Origin: Rhizobium aethiopicum
GTDB taxonomy: Bacteria; Pseudomonadota; Alphaproteobacteria; Rhizobiales; Rhizobiaceae
DNA length: 64,000 nt
Reading direction: 5' to 3'
Assembly (NCBI RefSeq): GCF_014197535.1
Contig: NZ_JACIFV010000001.1
Location: forward strand, 124,001 to 188,000
This document shows, piece after piece, positions 17,405 to 24,793 of this stretch. The notes below the pieces were generated by a model that saw only the letters and a program-made list of their open reading frames with translations, did not search any database and was not told the origin of the DNA. The first letter of the stretch is position 1. The number at the start of each line of letters is the position of its first letter. The position numbers and the translations under genes were made by a program.

Positions 17405-18004
17405 ATGCCCGTGGTGCAACCCATCGATCCTACGCTTCGGCGAGCGGTGCTAGTCATCGCACTCGCCAATCTCGCTTATTTTGGCGTTGAGTTCGTCGTT
17501 GCGTGGCGCATCGGGTCGGCTTCACTATTAGCCGACAGCGCCGATTTCCTTGAAGATGCCTCGGTTAATCTGCTTATCTTTTTCGCAATGGCATGGTCGG
17601 CGCGCAGCCGCGCTCTGGTCGGTATGGCAATGGCGCTCATCCTGCTCTTGCCCGCCTTCGCCTTTATCTGGACCGGATGGCACAAACTGCTGGATCCAAT
17701 ACCGCCTGCACCATTCGCGCTGGGCTTGACCGGGTTGGGTGCTCTTGTCGTCAATCTTTGCTGCGCCTATCTGCTCGCTGCCTACCGCCATGCTGGCGGC
17801 TCGCTGACGCGGGCGGCTTTCCTCTCAGCTCGCAATGATGCCTTCGCCAATGTCGCCATCATCGCTGCGGGAATCGTTACGGCCTATCTCTGGTCCTCAG
17901 CGTGGCCAGATCTTATCGTGGGTCTGGGTATTGCGTACATGAACCTTGATGCGGCGAAAGAGGTTTGGGGAGCGGCGCGCGCAGAACACCGAGCAGCCGT
18001 ATGA
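17405..18004 (+). CDS. Short cation diffusion facilitator-type protein
   Basis: A 199-residue membrane protein with five or six helices. It has CDF metal-site patterns in two helices (LLADSADFLEDA and LSARNDAFANV), i.e. the HxxxD/DxxxD arrangement with His replaced by Asp. It lacks the cytoplasmic C-terminal domain of full CDF exporters (about 300 residues). It is probably a metal cation/proton antiporter for Co/Zn/Cd. It lies between two arsenic gene groups. Confidence 0.72.
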   Translation: MPVVQPIDPTLRRAVLVIALANLAYFGVEFVVAWRIGSASLLADSADFLEDASVNLLIFFAMAWSARSRALVGMAMALILLLPAFAFIWTGWHKLLDPIPPAPFALGLTGLGALVVNLCCAYLLAAYRHAGGSLTRAAFLSARNDAFANVAIIAAGIVTAYLWSSAWPDLIVGLGIAYMNLDAAKEVWGAARAEHRAAV

Positions 18005-18077
18005 AACGCGGGACCGCGCCGAGCCGATCACAGATATAGACAGACGGAACAACATGGGGCGGAACTCCTATTGCCGT

Positions 18078-19289
18078 TTACTCGGCTGCAACTAGACCCC
18101 GTCTCGTCGTCATGGCCAGGCTGGCGAACGCGGCCATTCCCACAACTCCGAGCGCGGCGGTGGCGAACAGCGACAGGCCGATCCCCAAGCTCTGCATCGC
18201 CGCCGCAAAGGCGAACGGCGCTGCCGCTCCCAGCGCCAACCTTGCGGCCGCCATCTTGCCCGTGATCGTTCCGTAGCCGTCGCTGCCGAACAGGTAGAGC
18301 GGCAGGCTGCCCTGCGCGATGGAATTGATGCCGGACCCCAGGCCCAGGCAAATCGCGAAGGCCACCGCGCCCGGCAGCCAGCTCCCGCTCACGCCTAGAA
18401 TGATAATGCCGACGACCATCAGAGCCGCCGCGATCACCGCGAGGATCGGTGGCGACAATCTCGTCCCGAAGATCATGTTGATCAGACGACTGAGCACCTG
18501 TGCCGGTCCGAACAGCGAACCGACGACGACCGCCGCCGTGCCCAGCCCGAGGTCGCCGAGCATCGGAACCATGTGGGCGAGGATCGAGGCCAGCGTAAAC
18601 CCGAGGATCGCGAAGGCTGCCGAGACGACGATCATTGCGCCGCGGCGTCTCTCGGGCGAAACGGCGCCCACGACGTGTTCCCGAGCACGCTTGGTTCCTG
18701 CGGCGACCGCAGCCCGGCCCTTTCTGGCCATCCACAGGTGCAAGGGCATGCAGACGAACAGGTTGAGTGCCGCAAAGGCGAGATAGATTTCCCGCCATGT
18801 CAGGTATCCCATGAGCGCCGCGGAGATCGGCCAGAAGATCGTCGAAGCGAAGCCGCCGATCAGCGTGAGGTAGGTGATGCTGCGCGACGCCGTCTTCGGA
18901 TCGCTCTCGACCAAGGCCGCGAACGCCGCCTGATATTGGACCATCCCGGACGCCACCTCGATCAGGACGACGGCGAGCGCGAACACGACGATCGACGGCG
19001 ACCACGCGCAGAGCGCCAGCGTCAGGGCTGAAAGCATCGAGCCTATCGTGAGGACGGTCGCAGCTCCGATCCGGTCCATTTGCTTCCCGATGATCGGAGC
19101 CGACAGACCGCCGACGAAGAGCGATGCCGAGAAGACACCGAAGACCTGCTCGAGGGACATGCCGAGATCCTTCGCCATTCCGGGCGCGAGGATCGAGAAG
19201 GAATAGTAGAGGGTGCCGTAGCCGATGATCTGCGTCAGTCCGAGCGCCGATATCGTCGCGACGGGAACCGTTCCCTTCGCTTCAGACAT
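18078..19289 (-). CDS. arsK: Arsenite efflux MFS transporter (ArsK-type)
   Basis: 403 residues, twelve membrane helices in two halves with the MFS loop motif KQMDRIGAATVL after helix 2. The start (TISALGLTQIIGYGTLYYSF) matches MFS proteins of rhizobial arsenic clusters named ArsK, which export arsenite and trivalent organoarsenicals. It is translationally coupled to the arsR at 19282-19644 (8-base overlap), which supports arsenic control. It is the third distinct arsenic-type exporter here. Confidence 0.8.
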   Translation of the reverse strand: MSEAKGTVPVATISALGLTQIIGYGTLYYSFSILAPGMAKDLGMSLEQVFGVFSASLFVGGLSAPIIGKQMDRIGAATVLTIGSMLSALTLALCAWSPSIVVFALAVVLIEVASGMVQYQAAFAALVESDPKTASRSITYLTLIGGFASTIFWPISAALMGYLTWREIYLAFAALNLFVCMPLHLWMARKGRAAVAAGTKRAREHVVGAVSPERRRGAMIVVSAAFAILGFTLASILAHMVPMLGDLGLGTAAVVVGSLFGPAQVLSRLINMIFGTRLSPPILAVIAAALMVVGIIILGVSGSWLPGAVAFAICLGLGSGINSIAQGSLPLYLFGSDGYGTITGKMAAARLALGAAAPFAFAAAMQSLGIGLSLFATAALGVVGMAAFASLAMTTRRGLVAAE

Positions 19290-19644
19290 TCACGTCGTCT
19301 TTCGCAGGCTCGCCGGCGCAGCAGGCGTCGGTGATCTCCTTCGATCCCGTGACGCGCGGATGGCCGGCGCAGCAGTCGAGCATCAGGAACTGCACGAGAC
19401 CGGAGAGCGCGTCGTAGTCGGCGCTGTAGACGATCGAGCGCGACTCCCGACGCTGGGCGATCAGGCCCGAGCGCTCCAGTTCCTTCAAGTGGAAGGAGAC
19501 GTTCGACGGCGAGACGCCCGCCTTCTCGGCGACCGCTCCCGCGGCCATCCCTTCCGGGCCGACGACGACGAGCATCCGGACGATCTGCAGGCGGGTCTCT
19601 TGCGACAGCGCGGCGAATGACAGGAGGGCTTGACGTTCTTCCAT
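19282..19644 (-). CDS. arsR: ArsR-family repressor (second)
   Basis: A 120-residue winged-helix protein. The recognition region is AVAEKAGVSPSNVSFHLKEL; it has LDCCAGHP in the last helix and a C-terminal DACCAGEP, two vicinal Cys pairs suited to As(III). It heads the arsK transcript and faces the DUF6428 gene across an operator at 19645-19672. It differs from the first ArsR in metal-site placement. Confidence 0.9.
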   Translation of the reverse strand: MEERQALLSFAALSQETRLQIVRMLVVVGPEGMAAGAVAEKAGVSPSNVSFHLKELERSGLIAQRRESRSIVYSADYDALSGLVQFLMLDCCAGHPRVTGSKEITDACCAGEPAKDDVNV

Positions 19645-19672
19645 ATTTCGACAATCCTTGAAATGTTGAAAT
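19645..19672. promoter_or_regulatory. Likely ArsR operator between divergent arsR and DUF6428 genes
   Basis: Inverted repeat ATTTCGACA (19645-19653) and TGTTGAAAT (19664-19672), 8 of 9 positions paired, in a 42-base divergent gap. An overlapping CTTGAAAT half-site adds a third copy. It can control both transcripts. Confidence 0.6.
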
Positions 19673-19686
19673 TAGGGATAACCGAT

Positions 19687-20199
19687 ATGAACGTCATCGA
19701 CAAGACCCTATCGAACGACATCCAACTGGGCGCCCTTCTGGCCGCGCTCGACGCCCACGCCGACGCCCCTCTCGTCTTCCGTTACGACGGCCGGGACGTG
19801 AAGGCGGGCTATCATGTGACCGAAGTGAAGACCGGTCGCTTCGACGCTCTCGACTGCGGTGCCAACCCGGAATCGTGGACGGAAATCTTCGTGCAGCTCT
19901 GGGACATCGACGAAGATGGGCGCACGCACATGCCCTCGGGAAAGTTCGCCAAGATCATCCGGAAGGTTTCCGAGCACGTCGGCCTACCGATGAGCGCGAA
20001 GCTTACCTTCGAGGTGAGCGACGGGGTCGCGCCAATGGCCCTATATTGCGCGGCGACGCCGCGGATCGCTGCCGGCCGCGTCTCGGTCGAGCTTGCCCCT
20101 CGTCCGGCGAGCTGCAAGCCTCGCGACCGCTGGCTTGTAGAGGAGAAGGCGAAGTCGGGATGTTGCGCGCCGTCTGCGAACCAGAGTTGCTGCGCTTAA
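19687..20199 (+). CDS. DUF6428 family protein of arsenic clusters
   Basis: A 170-residue soluble protein, unknown function. It contains LVFRYDGRDVKAGYHVTEVK and DCGANPESWTEIFVQLWD, a pattern of proteins that recur beside arsR genes, and ends in cysteine-rich GCCAPSANQSCCA, which could bind As(III). ATG 19687 was chosen after AGGGATAACC; an upstream frame exists but lies over the operator. Confidence 0.7.
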   Translation: MNVIDKTLSNDIQLGALLAALDAHADAPLVFRYDGRDVKAGYHVTEVKTGRFDALDCGANPESWTEIFVQLWDIDEDGRTHMPSGKFAKIIRKVSEHVGLPMSAKLTFEVSDGVAPMALYCAATPRIAAGRVSVELAPRPASCKPRDRWLVEEKAKSGCCAPSANQSCCA

Positions 20200-20813
20200 A
20201 ATCTCGAGTCTCCGACCGACCCAACGTGTCGGCTTCGAAGTCTCCCGGAGCCGTTCACGCTGCAGGTGTCAGCATGCAGACGCCGCTTGATATGCCGAAC
20301 AAAATAGGAACAAATGCGCATCGGCATCGACGCCTGCAGCCATGATCGCTGCAACGCCAAGATCGTTTCCACAAGCGGAGACATGATTATGACCCGGATC
20401 GAGTTACGAATACGCCACTAGGTGCGGCTTTGGGCCAGCGCGCGATTCGCGCGCATTCACGCACCGCGTATCGTCAAGGTCACTCGGCCGGCCTCCATCT
20501 CCATTTCTGCGATGGTTCAAGCTGCCAGAGCGGCGTGCACTCCGTATAGGTTTGGCGCGGCTGCCAAAGACACTTCATCGATACTTGGCGTACCACGCCG
20601 TACCACCTGATTTCGCCAGGATCCGCCGGCGCCGAACTCACGATCGGGATGAACGATCATCGCGCCGAGTTCCGTTGCTAGCGCCTCGACAGCATGAAAT
20701 CGACGATCGACACGATGCACCACTTTATGGACTGATCGAACCATAAAACGGATCAATTTTCGATGGAACGACGTGAACGAAGGACGGCGTCTGTTCATGA
20801 GCGCTCGTGGAAA
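20200..20813. other. Intergenic region without supported genes
   Basis: About 600 bases. Short open frames on both strands have no family pattern and no good ribosome-binding site. It looks like decayed accessory DNA. Confidence 0.35.
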
Positions 20814-21029
20814 TTACCACGACGTGGCGTCTCGTTCTGGTTTCGGGATCCAACCACGGGTAATCCCTCGGCTTAGGAATGAGTTGGCGACCGCGAGCTG
20901 GCTTCTGAGGTGGCCGCAATCCTGCAGAAGGGTTTCGATCGTGGCGCGCGCATCGCCGTCGTGCCAGGCGAGTGCCGCATCGACGGCGTCCAACTGCTCC
21001 GAGGCAGCATGTTGTTTCGGTGAAAGCAC
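20814..21029 (-). CDS. Small hypothetical protein (WHDGDAR type)
   Basis: 71 residues with a GTG start preceded by GGAAGG. The core LDAVDAALAWHDGDARATIETL followed by CGHLRSQLA resembles small rhizobial proteins I have seen as hypothetical; function unknown. It is the last of three short leftward genes, each with its own ribosome-binding site. Confidence 0.5.
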   Translation of the reverse strand: MLSPKQHAASEQLDAVDAALAWHDGDARATIETLLQDCGHLRSQLAVANSFLSRGITRGWIPKPERDATSW

Positions 21030-21141
21030 TGTTTTCGACCTTCCGAGATGCTCTTTGGCGAGCGTCGATGAACATGCTCATTCAATCGGACGCGCGACAT
21101 TGCATCCGTCTCCGAGGGAGTCCTCGGCATTTCCACGTTAG

Positions 21142-21360
21142 CTATCGGCGTGAGTCGCCACAAGCAGTCCGGGGGGTCGCCCTTGCACAAGCTGAACCGT
21201 CGCCGATCAAGCTTAGGATCGAGCATGCTAGTGCTTCGAAATCGCGCGAAGCCCCACGCTCCATCGTTGTTCCGCGCGCGGCTTCGAACAGAAGTTCGTT
21301 CAGGCGCGCGGCCGCTTCGTATTCGGCATCAGCGGCGGCAGACTTGATATCGACGGTCAC
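21142..21360 (-). CDS. Small hypothetical protein
   Basis: A 72-residue frame from GTG 21360, which follows a strong GGAGGA site. It is helical, alanine-rich, cytoplasmic, with no known domain (VTVDIKSAAADAEYEAAARL). An ORF reading further upstream would lose that site. It lies in the same leftward run as its neighbours. Confidence 0.42.
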   Translation of the reverse strand: MTVDIKSAAADAEYEAAARLNELLFEAARGTTMERGASRDFEALACSILSLIGDGSACARATPRTACGDSRR

Positions 21361-21423
21361 GAGGCATCCTCCTCGGACAATCGTCTTCGCGATCGGCACT
21401 AGGAGCAAGCGGAAATTCAGCAG

Positions 21424-21636
21424 CTATTCCTTGCCAGGCCCGCCGCTTGACAGGAAGTCCTTCGCGCTGCCTTGGGCGCCGCTCTTGGCATAAGATACGG
21501 TGAACACGCCCTCTCCATCGAAGACCTGCTGAGGGCCGTCCCTCTTCGCGACGGTGAACACACGGTGAAGGTCTTCACCGTTTTCCGGGTACTGCCATCT
21601 GCTGTCGCGGCTCGTCGGGACACTGCTACTACTCAT
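21424..21636 (-). CDS. Small hypothetical protein
   Basis: 70 residues from an ATG preceded by AAGGA at good distance. It is hydrophilic, with RWQYPENGEDLHRVFTVAKR and a small beta-rich segment (VFTVSYAKSG). No known domain. It is divergent from the PIN-domain gene. Confidence 0.45.
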   Translation of the reverse strand: MSSSSVPTSRDSRWQYPENGEDLHRVFTVAKRDGPQQVFDGEGVFTVSYAKSGAQGSAKDFLSSGGPGKE

Positions 21637-21726
21637 GCGAATCCTTATACCCTCTCGCTAACGATTTGGTAACCATAATTGGCGTCGAATCCACTGATTA
21701 CGGTGGCCGCGAAGGGGACGTCGCGG

Positions 21727-22359
21727 ATGGCAGTGGATTTTATCCTGGTCGACACCAGCGTGCTAAGCGAAGCCCGCAAAATGATCGACGAACTGGACGA
21801 GAACATCGTCTTCTTCCTGCGGCAGATACCCGCGGGAGCCTTGGCCGTCCCCATCGCGGCAATCTTCGAGCTGCAACGTGGGGCCAGCATGATCGCCATC
21901 ACCAAGCCCGCGAAAGCGCGGGCGTATGAAAGTTGGCTCGATCGGCTGCTCGAGACAGATATCTGGCTGCCGCCGGTCGATGTAAGAGTGAGGCGTTTGC
22001 TCGCCGAGATGACGGTCGTTCCGGAACTAAGCCGGTTTTGGCTTGATCGATCGAAAGACCCGAAGCTCCGTTTCGGATGCGACCCCGAGATTGCGGCTAC
22101 GGCGATCGTCTACAGCATACCGTTGGCGTCTACCGACGTCACCGATTTCCTGGCCATCAATCGGCACTTCCCATTGCCGGGCCTCTATTGTCCGATCGGA
22201 GGACGCTGGCATGTTCCTCCCCCCGCCGGCTGGAACCTGGGTGAGAGCCTGGGCCGACATGAGCGAGACTGGAGAAGGGTGATCGGACCTCTGGGTCAAG
22301 TTCGCGAGGAGCAGCACTCGAACTTTGATGACGACACCTTGGAAGCACCAATTCCCTGA
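21727..22359 (+). CDS. PIN-domain (VapC-like) protein
   Basis: 210 residues. The PIN nuclease acidic residues are recognisable: VDTSVLSEARK at the start, an Asp/Glu in IAAIFELQRG, CDPEIAATAIV and STDVTDFLAI at the end. PIN toxins cleave RNA. The protein carries a ~65-residue C-terminal tail not usual in VapC. No antitoxin frame precedes it on the same strand, so it may be orphan or not a toxin. ATG 21727 lies 8-9 bases after AAGGGGA. Confidence 0.65.
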   Translation: MAVDFILVDTSVLSEARKMIDELDENIVFFLRQIPAGALAVPIAAIFELQRGASMIAITKPAKARAYESWLDRLLETDIWLPPVDVRVRRLLAEMTVVPELSRFWLDRSKDPKLRFGCDPEIAATAIVYSIPLASTDVTDFLAINRHFPLPGLYCPIGGRWHVPPPAGWNLGESLGRHERDWRRVIGPLGQVREEQHSNFDDDTLEAPIP

Positions 22360-22976
22360 AACGCCGACGAACTCGAAACCGCAGGCCGTTTCTGCGCGAC
22401 TGAATCCATGAGCAACCTCAGGCAAGCAATTGTTGACAAAACCGCAATCTGCCACGGAATATTTTACTAAAATCTTATCGAATACGGCTCTCGCAACGCA
22501 GGCGGATTTGCCAATCCCGCAATATCCGACGCCGGCCGACGCCGTTTGCGGATATTTTTTCCGTTGACAACACGGTCGAGATCTGAGCCATATTGCGCCA
22601 CCGCTCCAGTCCGGACGGCGTCATATGAGACAGGCAGTCATGAAGTCGAAAGCAGCCACATCGGGCCAACAAGGTTGCCGGCAAGCGTCGTAAGACGCCG
22701 TGGTTTCTATGCCGCGGCACCGACACGACGCCGCCGGCCATCCTCTGAGTTTTCCAACAGTCGGAATTGAGGACGCAGTCATGACACCTAACTTTCTCTC
22801 CACCATCCATCTCCAACGACGCTTCCAAGCGTTCGCGGCCGCCCGCTAGCTTCTCGGAGGCAATTCCGTCCAGCCAGCGCAGCCGTCGAACCTTCCGAAG
22901 CTTTTGTGCAATCGGGTTCGCGGTCGTGCAGTCGTGCGTCGACGCCGCCGGAACCGCCAAGTGGATGGTGACTGGA
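22360..22976. other. Intergenic region, probable left end of the Tn7-like element
   Basis: No supported gene in about 615 bases. It contains short TGACA-type motifs in one orientation: TGTTGACAA (22431), GTTGACAAC (22563) and ATGACACCTAACT (22781). The last resembles, inverted, the right-end repeats at 33104 and 33161. The exact transposon boundary is not clear. Confidence 0.35.
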
Positions 22977-23447
22977 ATGACCAACGTTATCGAAACCAAG
23001 CAGCTTCAGACCAAGCGCTCGCTCGAGCGCCTTGGGACGCTCATCAAGAGCGGCCGAGGCTTCCCCACCATTCGGTTGAACGACGAGAAGAATCTCGATT
23101 TCGTCTATCGCGACGAAATCAACCGCTGGGTCGAGCGTCAGCGCAGCCGCTATTTTACGCGCGAGGAGACGAACCTTCAGTGCGTCGTCGCGCTGCGCTA
23201 CGCCGACCCGACGCGTCCGACCGTCCGCGAGCTCTGGCAGTACCTGCAGGCCCTCATTCTGAAGGACGCCCGCATGATGCCGGGCCGTCGCGCGGTGCGC
23301 TTCCCCTCCTACAGCACCTTTCGCACCCGCGTGGCCGATCTGCCCCGCGAATTCGTCTGGAAGGCGCGCCTTGGCGCAGATGACGGTCGTCCTTCGATGA
23401 TGACGCTCGTCTCGCGCTTCGACGCCATGGTCTCGCGCCAGGCATAG
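22977..23447 (+). CDS. Transposon-associated small protein, paralogue A
   Basis: About 156 residues of unknown function. It shares a pattern with the next gene: YFTREETNLQCVVALRYAD, a tryptophan-containing helix (ELWQYLQAL) and RFPSYSTFRTRVADL. The last piece also resembles VVLPDIRTFYRRVAKI in the N-terminal DNA-binding part of the TnsB-like protein, suggesting a helix-turn-helix. It is probably a DNA-binding accessory factor of the transposon. The start is uncertain (ATG 22977 or 22965). Confidence 0.6.
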   Translation: MTNVIETKQLQTKRSLERLGTLIKSGRGFPTIRLNDEKNLDFVYRDEINRWVERQRSRYFTREETNLQCVVALRYADPTRPTVRELWQYLQALILKDARMMPGRRAVRFPSYSTFRTRVADLPREFVWKARLGADDGRPSMMTLVSRFDAMVSRQA

Positions 23448-23456
23448 GAGGTCGTC

Positions 23457-23921
23457 ATGAACGTTGTCATCACCCAGCAGGACTACGACGCTTTCGAAAA
23501 GAGCCTTTTCGCGGATGTCCGCGTCAAGGCCCGCTTCGACGGAGCCACTCGCCCCCCCAACCCCGAAGACACACCCACTTTCATGAACAAGGAGAGCAAC
23601 GCCATGTTGCAGATCGATTACGTGCGTGTCTTCGAAGATCGCATCAGCCCCTACCCCGAGCTCGTCGACTGGTTGAAGCGCCAGTGCAGCAAAGCCTTCT
23701 CTTACGAGGAGACGGTTCTCCAGTGCGTCTTCGCGATGGAGTACGAGCGCATGGGCTGCTGGTACCGCGCCAACGCCCGCTTGGTTTGGCGCCTTTTGGT
23801 GGCGGAGACCTGCCGGTTCGGTTCGGAAGGCGTGGTGCTTCGCGTTCCTTCCTACGGCACGTTTTTGAAGCGTGTCCGCGCACTGCGCGACACCATGCAG
23901 TCCGCATCGTCGCTGATGTGA
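23457..23921 (+). CDS. Transposon-associated small protein, paralogue B
   Basis: 154 residues, ATG preceded by a strong AGGAGGT. Its core AFSYEETVLQCVFAMEYERM then RVPSYGTFLKRVRAL aligns with the upstream gene over ~70 residues, so the two arose by duplication. A predicted helix-turn-helix near the C-terminus resembles that of the TnsB-like protein. It lies 9 bases after paralogue A and 16 before the next frame, in the transposition operon. Function unknown. Confidence 0.62.
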   Translation: MNVVITQQDYDAFEKSLFADVRVKARFDGATRPPNPEDTPTFMNKESNAMLQIDYVRVFEDRISPYPELVDWLKRQCSKAFSYEETVLQCVFAMEYERMGCWYRANARLVWRLLVAETCRFGSEGVVLRVPSYGTFLKRVRALRDTMQSASSLM

Positions 23922-23937
23922 GGCCGGGAGACAAATC

Positions 23938-24123
23938 ATGATTAAGGTGCTCACTCAGATCCAGGCTGTCTATTTCGCTCGCGCGGGCTACCGCCCCTGG
24001 GAGCGTCAGGCCGAGCGCAGGACGACCGTCGCGGTGCCCGACGAAGGCTATCGCGGCGGCCTTGCGTCGACCGCCGACCGAGGCGCGCAAATACGAGCGG
24101 TCTCTCGAGGAAATGCTCGGTAA
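23938..24123 (+). CDS. Short frame overlapping the TnsA-like start
   Basis: 61 residues from an ATG behind GGGAG. Codon use is good for the first ~45 codons. It ends inside the TnsA-like gene in another frame. It may be a small coupled protein, or the original N-terminus of TnsA separated by a frameshift. No family recognised. Confidence 0.35.
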   Translation: MIKVLTQIQAVYFARAGYRPWERQAERRTTVAVPDEGYRGGLASTADRGAQIRAVSRGNAR

Positions 24124-24793
24124 GACCCTTTATTACGACATGATCGCGGCCCCGTCCGCCCGCCGGGTAGCGATGAAGTCGAGCGCATCCTGTCGAATTT
24201 TGATGTGTGCTCCTGGAACGAACCAGTATCTCGTGTTCGAGAGCCTATTCGAGCGCGACTGTGCCGTCGTCTTCTGGTCGATGAAGACGGTTCGCTCCGT
24301 CACTGCACAGTATGGCCCCATCGAGTGGACCGACGCGGACGGCGTGATCCACGAGCACTACGCCGATCTGCGCGTGGAGTACGAGAACGGCGAAGTAGTC
24401 CTCTACTGCGTGCGACCGATCGGACGTGACCGGCGTGGTATCTTGAGGGCCGTGGTGAAAAGCATTCGTAACCATGAACTCAAGTATCACGCGCATCGGA
24501 TTGAAATCCTTACCGATCGGGTGGTGACGAAAGCCGCCGTTTACCGGGCGCGTGAGATCTTGTCGGCACGACGTCTCATGAACTCCCCAGACTGCGTGCG
24601 ACTGCTCGAACTTCTCAAGGCGAAGATCAAACCGATCCGTGCCTTCGAGATCGTCGAGGAATTCGGGGACGAGGGCCGAGGGATGATCGCGTTGTGGAAT
24701 TTGATGGGCGACGGCTTGGTAGAGCACGTCGTCAAGGATACGTCGCTGACGTTCGAGGCGGTCTCGTTCGTCCGCGCCGCAAGGGTGAACTGA
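24062..24793 (+). CDS. tnsA: TnsA-like endonuclease with altered active site
   Basis: In Tn7, TnsA nicks the 5' ends of the element so that it moves by cut-and-paste. This 243-residue protein has FESLFERD (Glu near 60) and HYADLRVEYENG (Asp near 102), matching two catalytic acids. The usual VEVKP strand reads YCVRP, so the Glu/Gln-x-Lys becomes Cys-x-Arg. Activity is uncertain. The C-terminal ~100 residues are helical, as in the TnsC-contacting domain. The start is a TTG at 24062 or an ATG at 24113/24140. The stop overlaps the TnsB-like ATG. Confidence 0.72.
   Translation: MRRPPTEARKYERSLEEMLGKTLYYDMIAAPSARRVAMKSSASCRILMCAPGTNQYLVFESLFERDCAVVFWSMKTVRSVTAQYGPIEWTDADGVIHEHYADLRVEYENGEVVLYCVRPIGRDRRGILRAVVKSIRNHELKYHAHRIEILTDRVVTKAAVYRAREILSARRLMNSPDCVRLLELLKAKIKPIRAFEIVEEFGDEGRGMIALWNLMGDGLVEHVVKDTSLTFEAVSFVRAARVN

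Noticed and set aside
17101-17469. A 122-codon leftward frame overlapping the CDF gene start
   Set aside because: No domain, and its 5' part overlaps the CDF coding sequence.
22431-22440. TGTTGACAAA as the firm left end of the transposon
   Set aside because: No terminal match to the right end's TGTATTCACAGAAGAC and no shared 5-base flank, so kept only as an approximate limit.
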